Of a stretch of 64,000 nt of DNA, positions 18,746 to 28,221 are shown in pieces (the stretch's first letter is position 1; each line of letters starts with the position of its first letter). The translations under genes were made by a program, and so were the position numbers. The stretch spans positions 3,224,001-3,288,000 of the forward strand of contig CM074765.1 in assembly GCA_037355855.1 (NCBI GenBank), written 5' to 3'. Below the pieces are notes generated by a model. It worked only from the letters and a program-made list of their open reading frames with translations, did not search any database and was not told the DNA's origin. The stretch comes from Pseudo-nitzschia pungens (Eukaryota > Bacillariophyta > Bacillariophyceae > Bacillariales > Bacillariaceae).

Positions 18746-19514
18746 CATTTGTCCCCTTCTACTTCTGTCAGCTGAGCTGCACCTGCACGCACCACCTTTG
18801 TGTATTTATTTTCCTTTGCTTGCCAAAGCTAAGAAGACAAGAAGGATCATTGTGTTTGGATTCCCTGTGCTCAAGGAAGACAGGGATCATCATGCATTTG
18901 ATTCCATCCATTGGCATGCATTCTACTAGCTCTCAGGGGAACAGTGTTGCAATTTCATATGAATGTCATGTGTAAGTTTCAAAATCATGTTACACAAGTT
19001 CGGAAGGAGTAAAAGGAACAGTTTTACTCTCTCGATCTCAACAAGTTTTGCGTTTCGTGTTTGTATCATTCACGAATGGATAGTGAATCATATTATATTA
19101 TTGTTTTTGATTTTGAGAGAACAATACACGTGGCTCCTCGTGAAGAGCACTTTTGATTTTGAGTCGAGATCGATCCGTACAGAAAGGGGTAAGGTTTACG
19201 GTAAGATTAACCTTACAATGTACGAACTCAAAGTGATGTAATTTTAACGTTATTGACTTGTACGGTCCGTACCGTATTTGTACGTATCCGATCGGCGGAC
19301 GACAATCGAATCTCAAATCAAATCTGTTCCCGTCAAACAAACGAAAAGAATCTCTTCTGGTCGGATGTCATTGATTTTGGGGATTGAATCCTGCAGCAGC
19401 GGTGTGATTACTGATAGGTGAATTTGGTGAAGCGACGTAAGATACAGAAAGATCGAGACGAAAAAGAGAGTCGAGAGAGCGAAAACGGACCGCAGAAACA
19501 GTCCATTATCGATC
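18746..19514. other. Upstream region of the LRR gene
   Basis: No gene seen. Contains back-to-back GGTAAGGTTTAC / GGTAAGATTAACC words at 19188-19216. The last few hundred bases should include the promoter of the LRR protein gene. Confidence 0.45.
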
Positions 19515-22190
19515 ATGAGGACAACGAAAATCACGGTTTCGAGCTGGCTTTCATCGGAGGCCTTGCGGTCGCTCTTGCTGGTATCTTCTCTGGTTGCCCT
19601 AAACATGTCTGGAATTCCAGCAGCTGCTTCCTCCTCCACTCTATCGACGACCAAAACTGCAGCCGGAAACATCCATCGGCTAGATCTCTCGTATCTTCAC
19701 AGATGCGAGGCGGCCGATCTCGCAAGGGCCATTCGTGGGACACTGGAGGAACAAAAACAGCTGGTGGATCCCGAGGTGACGGTGACGGAACACAGCGATG
19801 GCGATTGCGATGGCAATGGCAATGTTAATAGTGACGCTCTGACGGGAGAATCCGTCGTGGTAGATATCGATCTCACGGCGTCGTTGATTGGAAAAAATCT
19901 TTCGGAAATTCTTTGCTCCCTGAAACGGGAGGAGGGAGAATCACCCACGGTGCCGGAAGAAGAGCGGGCACCAACGGCAGCAGCGGCTCCGTCCACCGAG
20001 GTTCGGCTGACCGCGCGACGGAACCAATGGTCTTCCCTTGAAGCAAGGGCGCTTCTGGAGTTTGTGTCGAACAATGGACCGACAAACGAAACCATCGCCG
20101 TGTCAGAGGAACTAAGAGAAGAAGAAGAAGCACTACCGGAAACCGAAACAACCGACGGAAATGTCACCGGCGCGGATTCGGTTTCGAACGACACCGATGT
20201 CTCACCGTCGCCGGCCGACAGCTATTCGGAAAGTAGCAGCGGGATGGCTGGTAGTGGTAACGAGACGGAGATCGAGGAAGCAGCGAGTTTGGAAATCGGG
20301 AATGCGACGACAACGACGACGACGACAACAACAACAACAACAACCAGGCCTGCTTTTGTTTCGATACGGAGCCTGGATCTGGGTTGGAACAACTTGGGTT
20401 CTGACAACAGCATCAGTGGAAGTCGAAGAAGAGGCAGCGGTGTTCGTGCCATGAACAAAGCCCTCCGAAAGCTTGTATCGGACCCCAAACAGTGCCCGCC
20501 CACCATTCGATTGGACGTTTGCGGCCTGGGTCCATCGGCGTGCCGCGATCTGGCGAAGGGAATTGTCGAACGATACCAAGAACCAAGTGGTGACGAGAAG
20601 ACAGGAGTGGACGCGGACAAGATTGCGCTTGCTCCTCGGCCCTTGTCACTGGATTTAGCAAGGAACGATGGCATCGGAGACGTCGGTGTTGCCGCATTGG
20701 CTGCTGCCATTCGAACGGTTGCTTCGAAGCATAATGGGAATGCCGACGTTCGTAGCAAGGGAAAGAAAAAGAGGAGAAGAAGAAAAAAGAGATCCAAACA
20801 ACAACAACCAAAACAAGGAGAAGAAGATGAAAATGAGGCAGAAAAACAAGACCAAGAGGATGTTGATGACGTCGAGAACGAAACCGAAACTGTTGACGAA
20901 ACTGCGGAGGCCGAACCGTTGACGAAGGAAGAAAGTAATAGTTTGGAGGAATCAACAGCAGCGACGACAATAACAATTTTCGAACGATTAGACTTGTCGG
21001 GCTGTGGAATCGGAGATGTTGGTGCCGAAGCCTTGGCGATTGCCCTGAAAAACCACCCTCTTTGCATCAAGCATCTAGATTTGAGCAACAATCACATCTC
21101 GGATGAAGGAGCAGCAGCCTTGGCTCGGGTCCTGGGTGTAGATGACGACAACGACGACAAAAACCCTGCTGGTTTTGTCCAAACACTCGATCTGAGCTAC
21201 AACAAGGAAGTTGGTGACCGGGGGGCAAAAGAGCTCGCTCGTGCCTTTCGAGGAGATGGGATCTCCAATTTGATCCTCCGGAGCTGCAATGTTCGCGCCG
21301 ACGGTGCAGCGTGTTTCGGATCTGCCATAAGAGCGATTGCGTCACGAATCGGCAGGTCTGTGGAACGGCGACGATTGATCGATTTGAGCGGCAATCCGTT
21401 GGGCGTTCTGAGTAAAAAGAAGAAATCGGGAAGCAAATACTCCGCAACGGCACTGCGAAGCAAAGCCACGGACACCACAAAGGCCTACATGAACATTATT
21501 GGCAAGTCGCTTCAAAAAGGTTTGAATACCATAAACAGTCTAAACAATGCTGAAGGCGGAGGCCTCGAGACCCTGGAAAGCGATGACGAAGAGGAAGAAA
21601 GAATGGGAATCAACGCGGATGACGCAGACGATTCTAGGAAAAAGTGTGGCGCCCTCTCTCTCGCTTTAGCTTTCCTCGAAGAGGACAACAAACCCGACGC
21701 CACAGAAATGTCCGAGGGCGAGACCACAACCCACCTTGAATTGGCATTGAGACATTGTTCGTTCGATACCAAGGCAGCCGAAGCTTTGGCTGCAATCCTT
21801 CAAGAATCGAGACAAAAATATCCAAGAATAAAACTGACAATGGACATGAAAATGAACGACGTGCTGGAGGAGGACATTGTCGCCGCCCTTCATGGCGAAG
21901 AAGGGTACGACGATCAGTTGGCAGACATGGCAGAGGTCTACTTGGATGCACTCGAAGTTATGCGAGAAGCCCGGGAACGCGCGCTGAAAGCAGCACAAAT
22001 GGCAGCTGCGAGAGCAAAAGCTCAAGCGGAACGAGAATCGGCTTGGGATGCACCGATGCCCGATAGTCGGTACAGTGATGATCACGAAGATGTCTGGAGC
22101 GAAGACACCGAGGACGATCGATGGGATCCGTCGATTGCCGGCGATTACGATAGAAATCTGGAGGACGATTATTCGGACGATGACTGGTAG
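19515..22190 (+). CDS. Leucine-rich-repeat protein with signal peptide
   Basis: 891 residues from the ATG at 19515. The N terminus (LRSLLLVSSLVALNMSGIPAAAS) looks like a signal peptide, so the protein is likely secreted or in the ER. Ribonuclease-inhibitor-type LRRs are scattered along it: HRLDLSYLHRCEAADLARAI (about 54), RSLDLGWNNLG (about 285), LSLDLARNDGIGDVGVAALA (about 378), a compact pair FERLDLSGCGIGDVGAEALA and KHLDLSNNHISDEGAAALAR (about 488-540), QTLDLSYN, LIDLSGNPLG, and a last repeat near 745. The repeats are separated by long acidic or basic low-complexity inserts: poly-Thr near 265-278, a KKKRRRRKK run near 415, and Glu/Asp tracts. The tail is very acidic. LRRs of this type bind proteins, but the partner is unknown. 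It has no kinase, NACHT or trans-membrane segment that I can see. Convergent with the next gene. Confidence 0.8.
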   Translation: MRTTKITVSSWLSSEALRSLLLVSSLVALNMSGIPAAASSSTLSTTKTAAGNIHRLDLSYLHRCEAADLARAIRGTLEEQKQLVDPEVTVTEHSDGDCDGNGNVNSDALTGESVVVDIDLTASLIGKNLSEILCSLKREEGESPTVPEEERAPTAAAAPSTEVRLTARRNQWSSLEARALLEFVSNNGPTNETIAVSEELREEEEALPETETTDGNVTGADSVSNDTDVSPSPADSYSESSSGMAGSGNETEIEEAASLEIGNATTTTTTTTTTTTTRPAFVSIRSLDLGWNNLGSDNSISGSRRRGSGVRAMNKALRKLVSDPKQCPPTIRLDVCGLGPSACRDLAKGIVERYQEPSGDEKTGVDADKIALAPRPLSLDLARNDGIGDVGVAALAAAIRTVASKHNGNADVRSKGKKKRRRRKKRSKQQQPKQGEEDENEAEKQDQEDVDDVENETETVDETAEAEPLTKEESNSLEESTAATTITIFERLDLSGCGIGDVGAEALAIALKNHPLCIKHLDLSNNHISDEGAAALARVLGVDDDNDDKNPAGFVQTLDLSYNKEVGDRGAKELARAFRGDGISNLILRSCNVRADGAACFGSAIRAIASRIGRSVERRRLIDLSGNPLGVLSKKKKSGSKYSATALRSKATDTTKAYMNIIGKSLQKGLNTINSLNNAEGGGLETLESDDEEEERMGINADDADDSRKKCGALSLALAFLEEDNKPDATEMSEGETTTHLELALRHCSFDTKAAEALAAILQESRQKYPRIKLTMDMKMNDVLEEDIVAALHGEEGYDDQLADMAEVYLDALEVMREARERALKAAQMAAARAKAQAERESAWDAPMPDSRYSDDHEDVWSEDTEDDRWDPSIAGDYDRNLEDDYSDDDW

Positions 22191-22960
22191 ACCGGATCTG
22201 CCGGTATTGAAGATAACCGTGCCAGGATTATGCTTACAACAACGAGAAACAACAAACCGTTATGTTTCTCAATCAAATCCATTAATTTCGATTGTCTCTC
22301 TTGTGACACAAGCGAAAGCTGTCGGCAAAAGTAGAATTGACCCATACTCCAAGCTAATATTATTACTACTATGCAACTATTTTAAACTATTATTGATAGT
22401 TGCCAATTTTATCGTCGACCCACCCATACTTCTTGAGCTTCCAACAATGGATACGATTCTGCTCTCAATTTCGTTGTTGGAAATTTCCCGCGGAATAGCA
22501 GTGGGGAAGCTTTGTTTGTATCTTTCCTATTGTTGCGATAGGCTAGCGGTAGACCAATGACATGCGAACTACTTAAGATACGTATGTAAACGATATTCGA
22601 GACTTGAACAACCATACCGGTAGATGCTACTATTCTTTGGTTGCGAGAGAAAGGTGACACGTTACAACAGCGGCTTTCGGTTCGATTGGAATTGATTTTT
22701 GACTATTGGTCACTCCCGAAGTTTGACAGTTCTGTGGATAATTCGCGTGAATCAAGGATCAGCGCTGCAATCTTCCTCTTTCGAGTATAGCTCCACACGT
22801 TGGATCCGTGATCGTGTTCATTTTTTTTCAAACATCGGTGCGTGTACCTAATTCGAGAGCTTTACGACGTATTCCACGTCTCGCCCGAATCCAATCAGTC
22901 GCATCTTTTGGCCCCCACAACAATCCCTCTGTATCTGGCGGTCCGTGAAGGAACCGTGTC
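22191..22960. other. Convergent intergenic interval
   Basis: About 770 bp between the 3' ends of the LRR gene and the PLP-enzyme gene. Short frames only. Nothing supportable beyond 3' UTR sequence. Confidence 0.5.
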
Positions 22961-24967
22961 TTATTTTTTCTTCTTGTGTTTGCTTCTGTTTTTGCGTCCC
23001 GGGAGCTGAACATCTTTGATTTCCACCAGACCGTCGTACCTGTACCGCAACAACTGGCTGTTGATGCCCTCTAATCCTCCGCTGTGAACGTACATGATTT
23101 CTCGTCCCTCCAGGGGTTGATTCGGATCGAACAATAGGTCGGGACTCAGGGTGTTTCCTCCGTCTCCCCAGTGCCTTCGCATGATGGCGAACGATGGAGC
23201 TCCATAAATCAAGTCCACAACAAGATTGAACTCGTCCTGAAGTTCTTGGAAGGTTTCCAAAATTTTCTTGTCTGGCTTTCCAAACGCAAAATACTTTTTC
23301 CGCCGTGCGGTCGTCCCTTCCGCGTTCCGTCCCTCCCGTAACCCTTCGTCTGGTTCGGGTTGGAGAATCGTGGGAATATCGTTGGGCGAGGCTCCTATTT
23401 GGGCCGAGAGAGATCTCATTTGTCTCCTCGCGTAGGCCGCATCGCCCACACAAGGAACGACCACCACTTCTATATCCATTACTGGTTGCGTGGATGAAAA
23501 TGTATTCGAAGAGAAGTCGTCCATCGACGGCTCGCTGTCACCATAAAAGTCGTCATCGTATTCGTCGTCATCACGCACCAGGAGCTGCTTCAGTCCATGG
23601 TGCAACAACACAGCAGTGGTGCAGGTTCCACCAGGTACACAAACCGTTAGTGAACGATCGTTTCCGTTTTCGGACCAATACTCGAATATCTCTTGGGCTA
23701 GTCTCTGAGCTCCTACTTGGGCCGGAGCAAAGGCACCTCCCTGAGGCACCCACAGAGAGTCGGGCCCGGGGGCTTCCAAACCCCTCGGGGGTCGGCCTTC
23801 TCCTTCGAATTCGTCGGAACGGTGCTCGAAGAGATCCCGGTACTCTTCGTGTGAAACTTCGACAAGTTCCATTCCCAGAGAAAGCGCTCGAAAAAGATTG
23901 CCGTTCGGTTGTTTGCGAAGAAAACGAGGAAGTTTCTTTGCGAAATAAACGAATCGAATGGGGAGCGCCGCATCATTATTTTCATCGTTTTGACCATTAT
24001 TATCATAAGTCGTTGCGGGACCGACTGCATCTTGTTGATCCTCGTCATCACCCAAAGATTCGAGGGCCGTTGCTATTTTCGGTGTCGTTTTTGCCGATAG
24101 TGACATTTGCTGCGATACGAGTTCTCGGTTTTTGGAATTGGCAACCGCGGCCAACGCTAGCATCGAGTTGCTTTGGGGTCCGCCGTAGCTGACAAGGCAC
24201 GCCGGAAATTCTTGAGCGGGAATTTCGTTGAGGGTCCACATCTTGCGCGCTTTGTTTCCCGAGATTCCCGATCCCATCAACCGGAGTTGATCGTCGTGTT
24301 TCACGTGCACGGTACGTCCCCAAATAGTTCGGACTTCTACGGGTGAGGGAGAGGAAATTTGGCGATGAGAAATGCTTCGTTCGTCGCGGTTTTTCTCGAA
24401 CGAAAGATCCAGCGCATCCCGCCAAAAGTTTCCGCCGCTTTTTGCTCCCGTCGATTTCGTATTCCCGGCCGCGGACGATAGTTCTTCCTGCGGCTGTTGT
24501 GTCGCCGAAAGTTCTTCTACCAATCGATCGATTTCACCGCCTTCCAAAAAGTTGTCCAGGTTGGAATACAAACGAAAACGCTTCCCACTGGGGGGGCAAA
24601 GTGGTGACGTTTTTGTCGTCTTGAAGAAATGGGGTGTGAATGCCCTCGATCGCCATGGAGTCCTCGCAGTCATCGAAAGTGATAAAACCATTGTTGTCGT
24701 TGTTACCGTGAACATTGAATTGTTTGATGCTCTGGCTCTGTTTTGCGGATGTTGAGCTGATGAAAAAATCGCAACCAAGAACATAACTCGGTAGAGAAAA
24801 ATCGAGCCCAAGCATGAATTTCGTCGGCTCTGATGATGGTTGGCGTTTGAACCAGACCTTTCCCGCACTCCTACTCTTACTATTCTTCGTCGTATTTCGC
24901 TTGCTTCGTGCCATTGGTTGGGTATTTTTTGTGCTCTATGTTTTCTATCTGAATAAAGTTGCATCAT
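22961..24967 (-). CDS. ACC deaminase / D-cysteine desulfhydrase-family PLP enzyme
   Basis: 668 residues. The core is a fold-type-II PLP enzyme of the 1-aminocyclopropane-1-carboxylate deaminase / D-cysteine desulfhydrase group. It carries LMGSGISGNKARKMW with the Schiff-base lysine at K239, LVSYGGPQSNSMLALAA (the substrate and carboxylate loop), WVPQGGAF, a glycine-rich phosphate-binding VPGGTCTTA, and near the C terminus IMYVHSGGLEG, equivalent to the HTGG motif. Such enzymes release ammonia from ACC, or sulfide and ammonia from D-cysteine. Which substrate applies cannot be told. The family core is about 330 residues. Here there is about 190 residues of N-terminal extension and acidic or Ser-rich inserts (about 285-325 and 460-490). 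The start is uncertain: ATGs at codons 1, 62, 85 and 93 are possible. From codon 62 (MFLVAIFSSA) or 85 the N terminus would be hydrophobic and followed by SRAFTP, similar to the diatom plastid ASAFAP signal. Confidence 0.82.
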   Translation of the reverse strand: MMQLYSDRKHRAQKIPNQWHEASEIRRRIVRVGVRERSGSNANHHQSRRNSCLGSIFLYRVMFLVAIFSSAQHPQNRARASNNSMFTVTTTTMVLSLSMTARTPWRSRAFTPHFFKTTKTSPLCPPSGKRFRLYSNLDNFLEGGEIDRLVEELSATQQPQEELSSAAGNTKSTGAKSGGNFWRDALDLSFEKNRDERSISHRQISSPSPVEVRTIWGRTVHVKHDDQLRLMGSGISGNKARKMWTLNEIPAQEFPACLVSYGGPQSNSMLALAAVANSKNRELVSQQMSLSAKTTPKIATALESLGDDEDQQDAVGPATTYDNNGQNDENNDAALPIRFVYFAKKLPRFLRKQPNGNLFRALSLGMELVEVSHEEYRDLFEHRSDEFEGEGRPPRGLEAPGPDSLWVPQGGAFAPAQVGAQRLAQEIFEYWSENGNDRSLTVCVPGGTCTTAVLLHHGLKQLLVRDDDEYDDDFYGDSEPSMDDFSSNTFSSTQPVMDIEVVVVPCVGDAAYARRQMRSLSAQIGASPNDIPTILQPEPDEGLREGRNAEGTTARRKKYFAFGKPDKKILETFQELQDEFNLVVDLIYGAPSFAIMRRHWGDGGNTLSPDLLFDPNQPLEGREIMYVHSGGLEGINSQLLRYRYDGLVEIKDVQLPGRKNRSKHKKKK

Positions 24968-25829
24968 GTAACTGTCGTTCTCTCTCTCTATCTATCTTTC
25001 TATCTATGCATCCGTCGACTCGCCGTCTATCTTCCACTGACCTATCGATCTCAAATCTTAACAACCACTATTTTTTCAAAATTCATTCTACTTGTACGAG
25101 TAATTACTAGTCCTAGTAATACAGCAAGGATTACACGGTAAACCTTACCATACAGTAGCTTACGTAGTTGATGGTCAAAGGAAAAAAATCAGAAATGATG
25201 CTCTGATGATTTTCAATTTTTGTTGATCTCAATCTATCACAGCACCATCAACACGTACGTACTTGTACCGGACAAAGTGCGACTTGCCCTTGTATCGTAA
25301 GAGATACTAGTACCTCCAGTCAAGTTCTTTGGAGAAGACAAAATAGGAATAATAATTACTGTATTCATTCATGATTAGCACGAATGCCAAATGCATTCAT
25401 AAAGTACTCTACACGAATCGCCATGCAACCGAATCTATCTTCTCGATGGAAAGATTTGATGCCAAATTGAAAGTCCTTGTTTCGTGAGGAATCCTAGATT
25501 TCGCTCTCTTTCCAGACGCCCAACCCCTTGTGAAGGTTGGAACATGATGGAGATGCTGAATCTCTTGGATGGATTTGAGTCTTCTTCTGGTTCAGGATTC
25601 TTTTTTCTATTCTCTGAATGGGTGAACTTTTTTGCTCAATAGATCTAGATGTGCTGTTGCAAATGCATTCTAGACACCTGCTTTGGAAGTTGGGGAGATA
25701 GTCACTAGGTTTCATAGTGTGAAAGTTCTTCCCTACCATTCCAACTTGGTGTCATGAGTTGAAAAACCTTCTTAATCCTTCTGTGTTGTCTTCGAGAAAT
25801 GAACACAGAACTGCTTGTAAATGACGTTC
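24968..25829. other. Intergenic interval between the PLP enzyme and NEIL3-like genes
   Basis: Gene-free DNA with GGTAAACCTTACC at 25138-25150 and the usual TACTAGTA-rich stretches. Both flanking genes are on the minus strand, so it holds the promoter of the PLP-enzyme gene and the 3' end of the NEIL3-like gene. Confidence 0.5.
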
Positions 25830-27239
25830 TCACGTTAATGGGGACAAGTCGTCGGCGAAGGGTGCCAGCTGGCTGGGTGTAGCCCACTGAAAGAATGAAC
25901 ATCTGCAAGATTTTGATCTTTGTGATTTTGAATCCGCCTCCTGGTGACGTTTGTTGCTCAACAAGGAATTTGGGGCAGCACAAGAAAGGAACCATCGACC
26001 TCCAGTGCGTTCCGTCTTGCTGACTCGCAGAACAGTTGTACGGCGACAGCCGCAGGAAGGGAGATGGGAATCGGCCCAACAAAAATATGGGCATCCAGGC
26101 ACGCGGCAGGTTCGGAATAATCGATGAAGATTGGAAGAGTCCGTCTTTCTCACTCGCCGCAAGATTGTGGTTTTGGATCCGTGCTGGGGGCAGCAATTCG
26201 AAACGGACGGTGGTGTTTGCGTGTGATGATCATTCTCACACTTGAAGTGGTCGGAAGAATCGTTTTCTGCGCTGTGAGCTGGGACAGCATTGGAGTTCGT
26301 TGCTTGAGTGTTACAAAAAGGCTGGCATTTCTCGCACCAAAACGTGACACGGCTCAAATCTCTGCCCATTTTTACCATCCTTACACGCCCCGTTCTACAT
26401 GATCCACATTTCACTCGATTGTAGACCTGCTTGGTGGGCGCCTTTCCCGTAGACAGCCATCCCAAGGCGTAGGCACGGCATGCCAGAATTACCCGTTTCA
26501 GCTCCTCCCTGGATAGTGTTTCGACCAATCTCCGAGGATGAACACCAGCATTGTGAAGCCCCTCGATCTTGATAATGTTCCCAACCCCGGGAAAGCGGTC
26601 CTGATCCAAGATGGCATCGCATATCATAGCCGTGGATCTCTTTTCGATGATGGCTTCAAGTACTGCCTCTGACTCAAAGTTGGTACAGGCGGCACACACA
26701 TCTTTGTTTCGCAATCGTTTCAACTTGGATTCTGCGACAAACGCAGAAACAACCGAACACGTAGAAGCTATAGTTTCAATGTCGACGGTATCGCAAATCT
26801 CGTGCATCGAAAAATTGGACTTGGTTCGGTGAAAAGGAGCACTTCTTGCAAACTTCATCGTACATTTTTGAACAGATTTGTCGTTTTTCCGCCACGGAGC
26901 TATTTTCGATGATTCCCCGTACTTTCGCACGGTAAGGATCCCGTTCATTCCAAAGTGAAGCCGAAGCGCGATACGTTTAGTGTCCGACTCTGATCGATTT
27001 TTCTCTTGCTCAATAGGTCTAAGGATTGGCCCGAGAAGGAGGAAAACTTCTTTGCCAACCGAAAATGCAGACTCGAGGCGCCTTCCTTCCAATGCTATAC
27101 CAGAAGTACTGGTGAGAGTTCTGCTAACATTTACGTTGCTATCGTCGAAGGGTTTTTGGATTTTGAGGTCACAAAGTACCAAACCGACAACGGGCTGGAC
27201 TTTGTAACCATTGCGGGTGGCGCCTGGACCCTCCACCAT
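25830..27239 (-). CDS. NEIL3: NEIL3-like DNA glycosylase (Fpg/Nei family) with two GRF zinc fingers
   Basis: 469 residues. The ATG at 27239 was chosen because the protein must begin MVEGPG. In NEIL3, Met is removed and Val2 is the nucleophile, with Glu3 beside it. The frame is open 10 codons further but that would bury Val2. Domains: N-terminal beta-sandwich with VGKEVFL (K63, the conserved DNA-contacting lysine) and LRLHFGMNG; helix-two-turn-helix DQDRFPGVGNIIKIEGLHNA (about 210-230); zinc finger KCGSCRTGRV to WCEKCQ (about 275-305). Two GRF-type zinc fingers follow (from about 348, CPQHGSKTTILRRV with GCPYFCWAD; from about 393, CGCRRTTVLRV with CSFFQWA). GRF fingers bind single-stranded DNA. 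The enzyme excises oxidised bases and, in animals, unhooks interstrand cross-links at converged forks. The RanBP2-type finger of animal NEIL3 is not visible. Acts in the nucleus. Divergent from the next gene. Confidence 0.93.
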   Translation of the reverse strand: MVEGPGATRNGYKVQPVVGLVLCDLKIQKPFDDSNVNVSRTLTSTSGIALEGRRLESAFSVGKEVFLLLGPILRPIEQEKNRSESDTKRIALRLHFGMNGILTVRKYGESSKIAPWRKNDKSVQKCTMKFARSAPFHRTKSNFSMHEICDTVDIETIASTCSVVSAFVAESKLKRLRNKDVCAACTNFESEAVLEAIIEKRSTAMICDAILDQDRFPGVGNIIKIEGLHNAGVHPRRLVETLSREELKRVILACRAYALGWLSTGKAPTKQVYNRVKCGSCRTGRVRMVKMGRDLSRVTFWCEKCQPFCNTQATNSNAVPAHSAENDSSDHFKCENDHHTQTPPSVSNCCPQHGSKTTILRRVRKTDSSNLHRLFRTCRVPGCPYFCWADSHLPSCGCRRTTVLRVSKTERTGGRWFLSCAAPNSLLSNKRHQEADSKSQRSKSCRCSFFQWATPSQLAPFADDLSPLT

Positions 27240-28221
27240 TCCGATCCCACCCCAATCAAGATTGAACACTACACCTATTAATGGTGTTTTCCCTCAACTG
27301 CGTTACTTGTGAGAGATAATACGAGACTAGTTGGAATGCTAGCTTTCTTCCAATTGCTGGGATGGCGCTAATTACTCGTCACGTCTCAAATCTGTTGAGA
27401 GAGTTTTTTGGGATGAGATAAGTTGGTACGGTAAGATTAGCTGCGGAGCTGTAAATCCGAAACGCGAAAACCACAACATGTTATTTTTTCAAAATACGGG
27501 TAACCTTACGAGGTAACCTTAGTAAACCTTACTCTCAAGTCGGCGGGATTTTCAAAAATTTGAACCCTGATGTTTTTAATTTGGTCGTGAATAGGTAGTC
27601 TACCAGTATCGTACGAGTAATTACTCGTACTCGTAATCATTAAGTTACTACGTAAGTCTTACTTCGTACTGGTATTGCGTAAGATCTTACCGTAACCTTA
27701 CCGGTATGTACGAAGTACATCGTTGAATGATTTTTCAATTTTTAGAAAAATCAATCAAGCGATCAAAAATTTGATGCCATTCTGAATGCCAAAGAGAAAA
27801 AATCTTTATTGAGAATACTCGTAAACCTTACTTCTACTACTTTTGTGATAACTCCGTAGAGTTTTACGGTATGCAATTGGGGTCGGGTATCCGGCAAGAT
27901 GGATTCATTCATTCATTAGAACAGAATAGTCGTATCCGTGCGTCTACTACGCGTCCTACGAGTATTACTCATAAATCCTTCTGCTGTTGTCATTATTTAG
28001 AGTAAGGTTACGTGTACCTAATGTACTTCAGGAACAAACAATAATAATACGAGATCCTTTGATTTTGCATGGATCCTCTTGCTTCGGAGACGTCATTTGG
28101 ACTGCTTCTACCAGATATCTGACGAACCTTGTAGTTAGCTGGAATAAATAGACATCGACCTTGTGGGTTGACAGATATACCTAATCGTTCTCCGAACTCA
28201 GAGCTTTCTGAAAAATCAGTC
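27240..28221. promoter_or_regulatory. Divergent intergenic region rich in GGTAA(A)CCTTAC words
   Basis: About 1 kb that holds the promoters of the NEIL3-like and transglutaminase-like genes. At least six close matches to GGTAACCTTAC or GTAAACCTTAC occur (27499-27509, 27512-27521, 27521-27532, 27679-27703, 27821-27832 and about 28004), the densest cluster in the window. No gene is seen. Confidence 0.5.
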
